A stretch of DNA of 35,027 bases from Streptomyces sp. GKU 895 (GCA_002027195.1 MWJO01000092.1:1-35027), one strand, 5' to 3'; positions 17,681 to 26,578 are shown, numbered from the stretch's first letter. The notes: generated by a model from the sequence alone, not told the origin. Numbers and translations are program-made.

Positions 17681-18648
17681 TACTGCTCCCTCGAGATGTT
17701 CTGCGCGAACTCCCACGCGTCCGCGACGATCCCCGCGAGATCCGCGCGGGACGGGTTCCAGCCCAGCTTCTCGCGGGCGGTGGCGGCCGAGGCCACCAGG
17801 GTCGCCGGGTCGCCGCCGCGGCGGGGGGCCACGACCTCGGGGATCGGGTGGCCGGTGACCTGGCGGACGGTCTCGATGACCTGCCGGACGGAGAAGCCCT
17901 CGCCGTTGCCGAGGTTGCAGATCAGGTGCTCGCCGGGGGTGGCGGCCGCGACGGCGAGGAGGTGGGCCTCGGCCAGGTCCGCGACGTGGATGTAGTCGCG
18001 GACGCAGGTGCCGTCCGGCGTCGGGTAGTCCTCGCCGAAGACGGAGATGGCGTCGCGCCTGCCCTGGGCGACCTGGAGGACCAGCGGGATGAGGTGCGAC
18101 TCCGGGTCGTGCCGCTCGCCGTAATTGCCGTACGCGCCCGCGACGTTGAAGTAGCGCAGGGAGACCGCGCCGAGGCCGTGGGCCGCCGCCTCGCCGGTGA
18201 TCATGTGGTCGACGGCGAGCTTGGAGGCGCCGTAGGGGTTGGTCGGCTTCGTCGGCGCGGTCTCGACGATCGGGACCTGCTCCGGCTCGCCGTAGGTGGC
18301 GGCCGTGGAGGAGAAGACGAGCGTGCGGACGCCGGCCTCGCGCATCGCGCCGAGCAGCGCCATGGTGCCGGCGACGTTGTTGTCCCAGTACTTCTCGGGC
18401 TTGACGACCGACTCGCCGACCTGGGAGAACGCGGCGAAGTGCAGGACGCCGTCGAAGGAGGCGTCGAGCCACTTGGCGGCGTCGCGGATGTCGCCCTCGA
18501 TGAAGGTGGCGCCGGCCGGGACGCCCTCGCGGAAGCCGGTGGAGAGGTTGTCGAGGACGACGACCTCGTGGCCCGCCTCCAGCAGGTGCTGGGCGACCAC
18601 GCTGCCGACGTAGCCCGCGCCGCCCGTCACCAGGTACTTACCGCTCAT
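17680..18648 (-). CDS. galE: UDP-glucose 4-epimerase
   Basis: NAD-dependent epimerase interconverting UDP-galactose and UDP-glucose. 322 residues, short-chain dehydrogenase fold: NAD-binding GGAGYVGS at 9-16, LDNLSTG after strand 2, catalytic Ser/Thr in FSSTAATYG and the YGASK catalytic pair at about residues 146-150, then VSLRYFNVAGAYG. Start ATG overlaps the galT stop by 4 bp (ATGA) and its stop overlaps the galK GTG, making a tightly coupled operon. In S. lividans an additional constitutive promoter precedes galE inside galT; I could not recognise one here. Confidence 0.97.
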   Translation of the reverse strand: MSGKYLVTGGAGYVGSVVAQHLLEAGHEVVVLDNLSTGFREGVPAGATFIEGDIRDAAKWLDASFDGVLHFAAFSQVGESVVKPEKYWDNNVAGTMALLGAMREAGVRTLVFSSTAATYGEPEQVPIVETAPTKPTNPYGASKLAVDHMITGEAAAHGLGAVSLRYFNVAGAYGNYGERHDPESHLIPLVLQVAQGRRDAISVFGEDYPTPDGTCVRDYIHVADLAEAHLLAVAAATPGEHLICNLGNGEGFSVRQVIETVRQVTGHPIPEVVAPRRGGDPATLVASAATAREKLGWNPSRADLAGIVADAWEFAQNISREQ

Positions 18649-19706
18649 GAACTCGCTACCTCTCGCAGTCGCTCGGCCGCGGCCTCCGGCCGGATGTCGT
18701 TGATGAACACGCTCATGCCGGACTCGGAACCCGCGAGGAACTTCAGCTTGCCGGAGGTGCGGCGGATGGTGAAAAGCTCGAGGTGGAGCGCGAAGTCGTC
18801 ACGGCTGACACCCTCGAACTCCTCCAGCTGCCCGAACGGCGCCTGGTGCCAGGCGGCGATGTAGGGCGTGGCGGGCTCTCCTTCACCGAAGATCCGGTCG
18901 AAGCGCCTCAAGAGTTCCAGATAAACCTGGGGGAATTCTGAGCGCGCGTCCTCGTCGAGGCCGAGCAGGTCCGGTACCCGGCGCTTGGGGTACAGGTGGA
19001 CCTCGTAGGGCCAGTGCGCGGCGTACGGCACGAACGCGGCCCAGTGTTCACTCTCCAGGACGACCCGCTCACCGGCGAGTTCGGTCTCCAGCACGCTGTC
19101 GAAGAGGTTCCCGCCGCCGGTCGCCTCCTTGTGCTGGGCCACCTGGCGCAGCATCAGGGCGGTGCGAGGCGTGGTGAACGGGTACGCGTAGATCTGCCCG
19201 TGCGGATGTCCGAGGGTCACACCGATCTCGGCGCCGCGGTTCTCGAAGCAGAACACCTGCTCAACGGAGGGCAGATGCGACAGCTCGGACGTCCGGTCCG
19301 TCCACGCCTCCAGGACCAGACGCGCCTGCTCCTCGGTGAGGTCGGCGAAGGACGCGTTGTGGTCGGAGGTGAAGCAGACGACCTCGCAGCGGCCGGAGTC
19401 GCCGGCCAGGGAGGGGAAACGGTTCTCGAAGACGACGACGTCGTACGAGGAGTCCGGGATCTCGCTCAGCCGGTCGCCCTCGGACGGGCACAGGGGGCAC
19501 TCGTCGGCCGGCGGGTGGTAGGTGCGGCCCTGCCGGTGCGAGGCGATGGCCACCGAGTCGCCGAGCAGCGGGTCGCGGCGGATCTCGGACGTGGTGACGG
19601 TCCGCTCCAGCGGGCGGCGGTCGACCGCGTCCCGCACGGTGTCGTCGCGCAGGTCGTAGTAGATGAGCTCGCGACCGTCGGCCAACCGGGTCGAGGTCTT
19701 CTTCAC
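18645..19706 (-). CDS. galT: Galactose-1-phosphate uridylyltransferase
   Basis: Transfers UMP from UDP-glucose to galactose-1-phosphate, releasing glucose-1-phosphate. 353 residues, HIT-like fold. The active-site HPH of GHPHGQIYAYPF carries the nucleophilic histidine; the metal site residues DECPLCPS are near residue 70-77 and the second lobe shows HWPYEVHLYPKR. GTG 19706 has AAGGAG 7-8 bases upstream. It heads galTEK and is divergent from the sodium:solute symporter across 109 bp, which is unusually A+T rich and carries repeated CAAACA elements. Confidence 0.97.
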   Translation of the reverse strand: MKKTSTRLADGRELIYYDLRDDTVRDAVDRRPLERTVTTSEIRRDPLLGDSVAIASHRQGRTYHPPADECPLCPSEGDRLSEIPDSSYDVVVFENRFPSLAGDSGRCEVVCFTSDHNASFADLTEEQARLVLEAWTDRTSELSHLPSVEQVFCFENRGAEIGVTLGHPHGQIYAYPFTTPRTALMLRQVAQHKEATGGGNLFDSVLETELAGERVVLESEHWAAFVPYAAHWPYEVHLYPKRRVPDLLGLDEDARSEFPQVYLELLRRFDRIFGEGEPATPYIAAWHQAPFGQLEEFEGVSRDDFALHLELFTIRRTSGKLKFLAGSESGMSVFINDIRPEAAAERLREVASS

Positions 19707-19722
19707 CGCCGGACTCCTTCAC

Positions 19723-19784
19723 TCAAACAGAACTAAACACAAGTAACCATAACTCGACAGCACCGTCAACATCAGAATCAAACA
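19723..19784. promoter_or_regulatory. Gal divergent promoter with repeated TCAAACA elements
   Basis: TCAAACA occurs exactly at 19723-19729 and 19778-19784, with CTAAACA at 19733-19739, 10 bp from the first. On the opposite strand TTGACG (19764-19769) could be the -35 of galT. Direct repeats of this kind are typical sites for DeoR-type sugar regulators, and S. lividans galP1 is controlled through direct repeats; the regulator here is not in the window. Confidence 0.45.
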
Positions 19785-19815
19785 AAGAGCGCCAGCCGAA
19801 GGGTTCAATCCCCCC

Positions 19816-21504
19816 ATGCAAAACCCCACAGACGTCACAAATCTGGCGGCCGAGCTACGTCTCCCCACGAACTGGCTCGACTACACGATCCTGGCCATCT
19901 ACTTCGTCGTCGTCCTGGGCATCGGCTTCGCCGCCCGCAGATCGGTGAAGACCAGCCTCGACTTCTTCCTGTCGGGCCGCTCACTGCCCGCCTGGATCAC
20001 CGGCCTCGCCTTCATCTCGGCCAACCTGGCCGCCACCGAGATCCTCGGCATGGCCGCCAACAGCGCCCAGTACGGCGCGTACACCGTGCACTGGTACTGG
20101 ATCGGCGCCATCCCGGCCATGGTCTTCCTGGGCCTGGTGATGATGCCGTTCTACTACGGCAGCAAGGTCCGCTCGGTCCCCGAGATGCTGCTGCTGCGCT
20201 TCGACAAATGGGCACACCTGTTGAGTTCGGCCCTGTTCGCCTTCGCCGCCATCCTGATCGCCGGGGTGAACCTGTACGCCCTCGCGATCGTCGTCGAGGC
20301 GCTGCTGGGCTGGCCGCAGTGGGTGGCGATCGTGGTCGCCGGCGCGTTCGTGCTGGCGTACATCACCCTCGGCGGTCTCTCCTCCGCGATCTACAACGAG
20401 GTGCTGCAGTTCTTCGTGATCCTCGCGGCGCTCATCCCGATCGTGGTGCTGGGCCTGAAGAAGGTCGGCGGCTGGGACGGCCTGGCCGACAAGCTGACGG
20501 CGCAGCACGGCGCCGACTTCACCACCGCCTGGGGCGGTACGGGCATCGGCTCGGACAACCCGCTGGGCGCGAACTGGCTGACGATCGTGCTCGGCCTGGG
20601 CTTCGTGCTGAGCTTCGGCTACTGGACGACGAACTTCGCCGAGGTCCAGCGCGCCCTGTCCGCGAAGAACCTGAGCGCCGCCCAGCGCACCCCGCTGATC
20701 GCCGCGTTCCCCAAGATCTTCATCGTCTTCCTGGTGATGATCCCGGGCCTGACCGCCGCCGCCCTGATCCCCGGCTTCGGCACGGAGAAGTCCGGCTACC
20801 AGTACAACGACGCCATCCCCTACCTGATGGAGCAACTGCTGCCGAACGGCGTGCTCGGCATCGCCGTGACCGGTCTGCTGGCCGCGTTCATGGCGGGCAT
20901 GGCGGCCAACGTGTCGTCCTTCAACACGGTGTTCACCAACGACATCTGGGGGCGGTACGTCGTCAAGGGCCGCGAGGACGAGTACTACGTGCGCTTCGGC
21001 CGGCTGATCACGGTGATCGGCGTGTGCGCGTCGGTGGGCACGGCGTTCCTCGCCTCGTCCTTCTCCAACATCATGAGCTACCTCCAGACGCTGTTCTCCT
21101 TCTTCAACGTGCCGATGTTCGTGGTCTTCATCGTCGGCATGTTCTGGAAGCGGGCGTCGGTGAAGTCCGGCTTCTGGGGCCTGCTCGCGGGCACCGTCGC
21201 GGCGATGGTCAACTATTTCTGGATCTACAAGCAGGGCATCATCGACATCCCCTCCGACCAGGGCGCCAACTTCGTCTCCGCGATCGTCGGCTTCGTCGCG
21301 GGCGCGGTCGTGATGGTCGCGGTGTCGCTGTTCACCGCGCCGAAGCCGGTCGAGGAGCTCCAGGGTCTGGTCTACGGCACCCGCTCCCCCGGCATGTCCG
21401 AGCCGCCCGGCGAGGGCGACGACGCCTGGTACCGCAGGCCGGCCCTGCTGGGCTGGGGTGCGATCGTGCTGGCCGCGGCCTGCTACATCCCGTTCTCGTT
21501 CTGA
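19816..21504 (+). CDS. Sodium:solute symporter (SGLT/SSS family), likely galactose/sugar
   Basis: A 562-residue plasma-membrane transporter with about 14 hydrophobic helices from residue 20 on (YTILAIYFVVVLGIGFAAR, ITGLAFISANLAATEILGMA, and so on). SSS signatures include FFLSGRSLPAWITGLAFISANLAATE near the N-terminus, GGLSSAIYNEVLQFFVI, and GLLAAFMAGMAANVSSFNTVFTNDIW. These resemble the sugar (SGLT-like) branch rather than proline or acetate carriers, though I infer the substrate mainly from the divergent galTEK operon. ATG 19816 has AAGGG about 11 bases upstream. Followed 33 bp later by a small membrane protein. Confidence 0.93.
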   Translation: MQNPTDVTNLAAELRLPTNWLDYTILAIYFVVVLGIGFAARRSVKTSLDFFLSGRSLPAWITGLAFISANLAATEILGMAANSAQYGAYTVHWYWIGAIPAMVFLGLVMMPFYYGSKVRSVPEMLLLRFDKWAHLLSSALFAFAAILIAGVNLYALAIVVEALLGWPQWVAIVVAGAFVLAYITLGGLSSAIYNEVLQFFVILAALIPIVVLGLKKVGGWDGLADKLTAQHGADFTTAWGGTGIGSDNPLGANWLTIVLGLGFVLSFGYWTTNFAEVQRALSAKNLSAAQRTPLIAAFPKIFIVFLVMIPGLTAAALIPGFGTEKSGYQYNDAIPYLMEQLLPNGVLGIAVTGLLAAFMAGMAANVSSFNTVFTNDIWGRYVVKGREDEYYVRFGRLITVIGVCASVGTAFLASSFSNIMSYLQTLFSFFNVPMFVVFIVGMFWKRASVKSGFWGLLAGTVAAMVNYFWIYKQGIIDIPSDQGANFVSAIVGFVAGAVVMVAVSLFTAPKPVEELQGLVYGTRSPGMSEPPGEGDDAWYRRPALLGWGAIVLAAACYIPFSF

Positions 21505-21537
21505 GGGCACTCTGCTGGGAAGGGAGATTGAGGAACC

Positions 21538-21894
21538 ATGTCTGAGCACCACGGATACTCCGAGCAGGACGTCCAGCGGGAAGTCGCCGAACTCCAGGCC
21601 AAGTCGGCCACCGCGGCCCGCATCTTCGACCTGCGCCGCATCATCGGCGGCCTGTTCGTGCTGTACGGCGTCATCGTCACGATCGCCGGCATCAACCCCT
21701 CCGACGCCACCCTCGACAAGGCCGAGGGCGTCAACATCAACCTGTGGACCGGGATCGGGATGCTGCTCCTCGGCATCTTCTTCCTGGTCTGGCTGAAGCT
21801 GCGGCCCACGCCCCCGGCCACGCCCGAGGTCACTCCGGAGGACGTGACGGGCGACGGGCCGGGCGCCCACCCCGGTGGCCGCCCGGGCGCATAG
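21538..21894 (+). CDS. Small two-TM membrane protein linked to the symporter
   Basis: 118 residues: a hydrophilic helical N-terminus (YSEQDVQREVAELQAKSATAARIFDLRR), a helix at about 35-52 (IIGGLFVLYGVIVTIAGI), a short extracytoplasmic loop, a second helix at about 70-85 (WTGIGMLLLGIFFLVWL) and a Pro/Gly-rich cytoplasmic tail. No family name recognised. Start ATG follows GAGG/AGGGAG. The 33-bp gap from the symporter gene suggests cotranscription and a role as a small partner subunit, which is inference. Confidence 0.85.
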   Translation: MSEHHGYSEQDVQREVAELQAKSATAARIFDLRRIIGGLFVLYGVIVTIAGINPSDATLDKAEGVNINLWTGIGMLLLGIFFLVWLKLRPTPPATPEVTPEDVTGDGPGAHPGGRPGA

Positions 21895-21910
21895 CCCCCT
21901 GGTCCCGGAC

Positions 21911-21940
21911 GGGGCCGGAGTCCGCTACGACTCCGGCCCC
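21911..21940. terminator. Bidirectional terminator with a stop codon in the loop
   Basis: GGGGCCGGAGTC (21911-21922) and GACTCCGGCCCC (21929-21940) form a perfect 12-bp stem with loop CGCTAC. It begins 17 bases after the small membrane-protein stop and contains the end of the opposite-strand regulator gene; that gene's TAG is in the loop. Confidence 0.85.
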
Positions 21941-22631
21941 GCTCCCAGGTCAGGAGGAGAGTGCGGCACCGGGCCCGCCCGGTCCAGCAGACCCGTGCGG
22001 GCCGCCAGCGCCGCCGCCTCCAGCCTCGATCCGACCCCCAGCTTCATCAGCACCCGCTGCACATGGGTGCGGGCCGTGGACGGGGCGATGCCCATGCCCG
22101 CCGCGATCAGCCGGGTGTCCTCGCCGTCGGCGACCCGGACCAGGACCTCCACCTCCCGCGGGTGAGCATCTGCAGCAGCCGCTGGCCCTCGTCGTCGGGC
22201 TGGGCGGCGGGGTTGAGCAGTTCACTGAAGGCCCCTTGCAGCAGCTGAGGTGCCACCGCCGCCTCGCCCGCCCGCGCCTTCATGATCGCCCGCTCGACGC
22301 CCTCGATGCGCTCGTCGTGCCGTACGTAACCCGAGGCGCCCGCGGCGAAGGCCGCCGCGATGCCGCGCGGGCTCGGTACCGGGCCCAGCACCAGGACCGC
22401 CACCTGCGGTCGGTCCCGCTTGATCTTCACCACCGGGTCGAAGATGCCCGGCTCGGCCGGGGTCGCCGTGCCCAGCAGGCACACCTCCGGCGCCCGGGTG
22501 ATCACCAGCTCCGCCGCCCCCGCGGCCGGTGCCGCCGCGGCGAGGACCCGATGCCCCCGCAGTTTCAACGCCGAGGCCAGTGCCTCGGCCAGCAGTCGGT
22601 GGTCGTCGACCACCATGAGCCGCACTCCCAT
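21925..22631 (-). pseudogene. LuxR/NarL-type response regulator, frame broken by one base
   Basis: Two reading frames together make one regulator of about 235 residues. The N-terminal frame (from ATG 22631) reads VRLMVVDDHRLLAEALASALK through QRLLQMLT; the C-terminal frame continues VEVLVRVADGEDTRLIAAGMGIAPSTARTHVQRVLMKLGVGSRLEAAAL, a LuxR HTH. At the junction the expected LTPREVEVL is recovered by adding one G to GGG at 22160-22162. Clean conservation on both sides favours a sequence error over decay. The receiver is atypical: where the phosphorylated Asp is expected (LLD.xMPG) it has LLGTATPAEPG. Resembles the intact regulator at 15030-15803. No kinase is adjacent. Confidence 0.8.
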
Positions 22632-22761
22632 CGAGCAACCCCCCAGTCCCCCCTCCGCACGGACAGGAGCCCCCTCCCGGCTCCCCCGCTCTTCATGCCC
22701 CCGGAAGCTACACGCTTGTTCGACGTTGCGCTGCCCCTACTGGTGAGAAGTGCCCCGGATC

Positions 22762-22776
22762 GACGGAATTTCCGTC
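22762..22776. promoter_or_regulatory. Palindrome upstream of the regulator gene
   Basis: GACGGAA-T-TTCCGTC is a 7-1-7 perfect inverted repeat, 131 bp upstream of the regulator start and 78 bp beyond the end of the beta-propeller gene. The 223-bp gap otherwise shows only the hairpin at 22801-22836. Bound factor unknown. Confidence 0.4.
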
Positions 22777-22800
22777 ATTCGAGATTGATGGGTGGTACGC

Positions 22801-22836
22801 GCACTGCCCCGCCCCTGAGCAGGGACGGGGCAGTGC
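22801..22836 (-). terminator. Terminator of the beta-propeller operon
   Basis: GCACTGCCCCG (22801-22811) pairs with CGGGGCAGTGC (22826-22836), and CCCTG/CAGGG continue the stem with one mismatch, leaving a very small loop. It begins 18 bases past the stop codon of the leftward gene at 22855, the expected place for its terminator. Confidence 0.75.
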
Positions 22837-22854
22837 GAAGAGACGACTGCGCGA

Positions 22855-24757
22855 TCACTTGGCGCCGAAGGCGATCGCCAGGTACTCCTTCTCACCCGTA
22901 CTGCTGCCGAAATCGCTCGCGTAGACCTCCGACATGAACAGCCGGCCGTCGTGATAGATGAACTCGGACGATTCGGGGGACATGCTCGTCTCCACGTCGC
23001 GCACCGCCTCCGTCGCCGGGTTCTCCAGAAGCTTGGTCTCCTTGAAGGTGCCGCCGTCGATGCTGACGATCTGGCCGCCCTTGTCGTACGGGGGCCGCTT
23101 GTACGCGATCAGGTTGCCGCCGTCCATGCGCAGCGGGCTGATGGTGTAGCCGTCGCCCGCGTCGGCGCGCTGGCCGGTCTGCTTCCCCGTGCCCAGGTCG
23201 AAGGCGACGATCTCGTTGGTGCGGCTGTAGTCGCTGCCGGCGCCCTGGTGCTCCTCCGTCGGCACGTACAGCCGGTCGTTGCCGACGGCGATCCGGAAGC
23301 AGTACTCGGGCCGGTAGATGCCGTCGCACCGGGCCGCGTACTCGTCGCCCGGCAGGGAGATACGGGTGCGCAGCTTGCCGGTCTTGTTGTCGATGGAGAA
23401 GACGTCGGAGATACCGCTGGCGCCGGTGTCCTCGCCGACCTCGGCGGCGACCACGAGCGGCTCGGTGGAGACGATGCTCGCGTACTCGATGCCCTGCGAC
23501 ATCTTGTACTCCGAGATCACCTTCCCGGACGCCGGGTCGATGGTCTGGATGTGCAGCTGACGGGCGTCGTAGTCACCGCACTTGCGGACCGCGACCAGCT
23601 TCGCGCCGCCGCCGTAGCCCGAGTCGTAGCAGGAGTCGGTCGGCTTCGGCGTCCACAGGGACTTGCCGGTGGTGATGTCCCAGGCCGCGCCGCCGCTGGT
23701 GGAGCCGGTGGCGACGGTGTTCGCGCTGACCGTGACGTTGTCCCAGGGGATCAGCCGGTCACCGGCCTTGGCGGTCTTCGTCCACAGCTGCTTGCCCGCG
23801 TCGAGGTCGATCGCCGAGACCTGGCTGCACCCGGCCGTCGGCTTCTCCTTGGTCGGCATCGCGGGCTCGTAGGCGATGGCGGTCAGATGCTTGTCGGTCA
23901 TCTGGCGGCTGGCCGCGCACACCGGGCCGGGCAGCTTGATCGTCCACTTCTCGGTGCCCTTGTCGGGGTCGTAGCCGACGACCTCGGCGATGCCGCTCTT
24001 GGCGTAGACGGTGTCGGTCAGCCAGGAGCCGTTGACCGTGATGGTGGTGTCGGCCTTGACCTCGGGCTGCGGGACCTGGAAGAGGACGGAGGCGGCGGTG
24101 TTCGCCGGGACCTTCTCCTCGCCCTTGCTGCCGGTGCCGCCGGTGCCGCCCTTCTCGTCGCCGCCACCGCCGGTGCCGCCGCCGCTGTTCGCGGTGTCCT
24201 TCTTGCCGTCGTCGTCCGAGGAGTTGGCGTACCACAGGCCGCCGCCGACGATCAGGGCGATCGCCACGACCGCCGCGACGATGATCGCCAGCTGCGAGTT
24301 GATCCTCCGCCCGCCGGCCGGCTGCCCGGCCTGCGGCTGGAGCGGCATGGTGGGCTGCTGGTAGCCGTAACCGGGCTGCTGGCCATAGGGGTTCGGCTGC
24401 GGCTGGCCGTAGCCGCCGGGCTGCTGACCGTAGGCGTTCGGCTGTGGCTGGCCGTACGGGTTCGGTGCCGGGGCGGGCTGCTGGCCGTACGGCTGCTGCG
24501 GCTGCGGCGGTTGCGGCTGGCCCGGGTAGCCGTAGCCCTGGCCGGGCGGGGACTGCGGCGGGCCCTGCGGGGGCGGGGGCGTCTGCGGTGCCTGCGGTGC
24601 CTGCGGGTATCCGTAGCCGGGCTGCGGCTGCGAGCCGGAGGCGTCTGGGGTGCGCCGAAGCCGGGTCGCTGCGCGGGCGGCGGGTCTGCGGCGGCTGTCC
24701 TGGGCGGGCCGAAGCCTCCCGGGCGGGGCTGGTTCGGCGGGGCGGCGGCTGGGTCAT
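22855..24757 (-). CDS. Membrane-anchored PQQ-like beta-propeller protein (two frame breaks)
   Basis: The uninterrupted frame (22855-24348) lacks the N-terminus. Adding one base to the GGGG at 24739-24742 and one to the CC at 24635-24636 joins it to ATG 24757, which has GAGGT 8 bases upstream, giving 634 residues. Restored order: cytoplasmic Pro/Gln/Gly/Tyr-rich tail (1-150, repeats such as PYGQPQPN), one TM helix (about 157-178, LAIIVAAVVAIALIVGGGLWYA), a Gly/Ser linker, then an extracytoplasmic repeat domain (about 220-634) with blade-like motifs (IDLDAGKQLWTKT, WDITTGKSLWTPK, FDLGTGKQTGQ, VSIDGGTF). These resemble WD/PQQ-type quinoprotein blades; no catalytic quinone site is evident. Conserved cysteines may form disulphides. 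Paralogue of the gene just upstream; likely one operon (63-bp gap). Confidence 0.82.
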
Positions 24758-24820
24758 GGCGGAGTACCTCGGGAAGCGGGGCGGGTGACGGGGCGGGAGG
24801 GCACTTGCCGTAAGCGAGCA

Positions 24821-26578
24821 TCAGCTTCTCTGCGCGTCGTCGTCGCCGCTCAGCCGGGTGGTCGAGAGGTAGAAGCGTCCGCCGACCCAGTCGATGGCCT
24901 TGGAGTAGAAGCCGTCCTCGATCTTGGCGACGGACGCCGGGTTCTGGAGCAGCTTCGCCGGCTTGTGGTCGGTGCCGGTCGTCGCGATGGACACGACCTG
25001 GCCGCCCGCGTCGTACGACGGCTCGACGTACGCGATGAGCTTGCCGTTCTCGATCTTCAGCGGCAGCATCGTGTCGTCCGCGGGGGACTTCACGCGCCAC
25101 TTCTCCTTGCCGTTCGCGAGGTTGACCGCGACGATCTCGTTCGCGCCGGTCGTCGCCTCGGTGGGCAGGTAGAGGGTGTTGGCGTCGGCGGCCGTGCCGG
25201 TGCAGCCGGTCAGGTCGCGCGCGAAGATCGCCCAGTCGCAGGCGGGCTTGAAGTTCTCGTCGAAGGCGACCTGGGAGCGGAACTTGCCGCCCGAAGTGAA
25301 CGTGGAGATGTTCCAGGCGTTCTTGTCCTCGTTGGTGCTGTAGATGACGAGCGGGTCGACGGAGTACGCGCGCGCGACCCGCCAGCCCTTGTCGAACTTC
25401 TGGGTCCACCTGGCCTTGCCGGTCGTCGGGTCCAGTTCCTGCACCTCGTCGTGCTCGTTCTGCCCGGAGGCGTCACAGGAGGAGACGGCGATCAGCCTGG
25501 GCCCGCCGGCGAAGGCGCTGGGGAAGCAGGCGTCGCCGTACTTCTCCTTGTCGAACAGCTTCTTGCCGGTGGTGACGTCGTAGGCGGTGCCGGACATCGA
25601 GCGGCCCACCATCAGGGTCTTGCCGGTGATGGTCAGCTCGATCTGGAGCGTGGAGTCGAACAGGTCGCCGTCGGCGACCTCCCCGGTCCAGCCCTTGGCG
25701 CCGGTGTCGAGGTCGACCTCCTGGAGCTTGTTGCACTCCGCGCGGTCGCTGCTGCCGCTCATGTAGGCGACGACGATCTTGTTCGCGGCGGTCTTCTGCG
25801 GGGTGACCGCGCAGATCTTCTGGTCGAAGGTGATCGGGTCCCAGGCGGGGTTGCCGTCGCCGACCTGGTAGCCGAAGAGCTGCTTGTACGCCGCCTTCAC
25901 CGCGGTCTTGTCGGTGATCCACATGCCGGGGGCGTCGGCGCCGGAACCGGGCGCGTCCGGCCCGGTCTTGTACCAGAGCACCTTCGATTCGCCCGCCTGG
26001 CGGCCCTGGTTGAGGTCCTCCTGCTCCTTGACGTCGCCCCCGTCGCCGTCACCGGGGTTGACCGGGTCGTCTGAGGCGGAGGGCTTGCCGCTGCCGCTCT
26101 CCTCGGCGACCGGCTTCTTCGGGTCGTCGCCCCCGCTGCCGACCGCCCACACCGCGCCGCCGACGACCAGCAGGCCCGCCACCGCGGCGGCGACGACGAG
26201 GGCCGGCTTGCCCTTGAAGGGGTTGCGGGAGCCGGAGTTGCCGGGCGGGGTGCCGGGGCCGCCGGGGTACTGCGGCTGGGGCGGGTAGCCGTAACCGGGC
26301 TGGGCGTAGGGGCCGGGCTGCTGCGGCTGACCGTAGGGACCGGGCTGGGCGTACGGGCCCGGCTGCTGGGGCTGGCCATAGGGACCGGGCTGGCCGTACG
26401 GACCCGGCTGCTGCTGCGGCTGGCCGTACGGGCCGGGCTGGTCGGCCTTCTGGGGGTAGCCGTAACCGGGCTGCGGCGGAGGCGGCGTCTGCGGCGGACC
26501 CGCGGGAGGCGGCGGTGCGCCGAAACCCCCCTGCGGCGGCTGGTCCTGCGGTGCGCCAAAACCGGGCGGCTGGGTCAT
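24821..26578 (-). CDS. Membrane-anchored PQQ-like beta-propeller protein, paralogue
   Basis: An intact 585-residue protein with the same plan as its neighbour: a cytoplasmic tail rich in Pro, Gln, Gly and Tyr (1-110, GFGAPQ at the start and GPYGQP repeats at 49-94), one TM helix (about 125-147), an acidic Gly/Asp linker, then an extracytoplasmic blade-repeat domain (VDLDTGAKGWTGE, AYDVTTGKKLFDK, LDPTTGKARWTQK, VNLANGKEKWRVK, and VSIATTG). About eight cysteines are scattered in the outer domain. ATG 26578 follows GAGGGGG. Function unknown; type II membrane topology suggests an envelope sensor or scaffold. First gene of a probable two-gene operon. Confidence 0.9.
   Translation of the reverse strand: MTQPPGFGAPQDQPPQGGFGAPPPPAGPPQTPPPPQPGYGYPQKADQPGPYGQPQQQPGPYGQPGPYGQPQQPGPYAQPGPYGQPQQPGPYAQPGYGYPPQPQYPGGPGTPPGNSGSRNPFKGKPALVVAAAVAGLLVVGGAVWAVGSGGDDPKKPVAEESGSGKPSASDDPVNPGDGDGGDVKEQEDLNQGRQAGESKVLWYKTGPDAPGSGADAPGMWITDKTAVKAAYKQLFGYQVGDGNPAWDPITFDQKICAVTPQKTAANKIVVAYMSGSSDRAECNKLQEVDLDTGAKGWTGEVADGDLFDSTLQIELTITGKTLMVGRSMSGTAYDVTTGKKLFDKEKYGDACFPSAFAGGPRLIAVSSCDASGQNEHDEVQELDPTTGKARWTQKFDKGWRVARAYSVDPLVIYSTNEDKNAWNISTFTSGGKFRSQVAFDENFKPACDWAIFARDLTGCTGTAADANTLYLPTEATTGANEIVAVNLANGKEKWRVKSPADDTMLPLKIENGKLIAYVEPSYDAGGQVVSIATTGTDHKPAKLLQNPASVAKIEDGFYSKAIDWVGGRFYLSTTRLSGDDDAQRS
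26297..26434 (-). repeat. In-frame GPYGQP repeats
   Basis: Residues 49-94 of the upstream beta-propeller protein consist of six GPY(G/A)QP units, two of them joined by QQP into a 15-residue (45-bp) unit that occurs twice. Such Pro/Gln/Tyr repeats are intrinsically disordered and prone to length variation by slippage. Confidence 0.85.

Noticed and set aside
17681..18472. Extension of the galK frame upstream across galE
   Set aside because: Arg/Pro-rich out-of-frame reading of galE; the galactokinase start is GTG 17680, overlapping the galE stop.
19981..21870. Long open frame antisense to the symporter
   Set aside because: Arg/His/Asp/Gly-rich translation without domains; the other strand is a clear multi-helix transporter.
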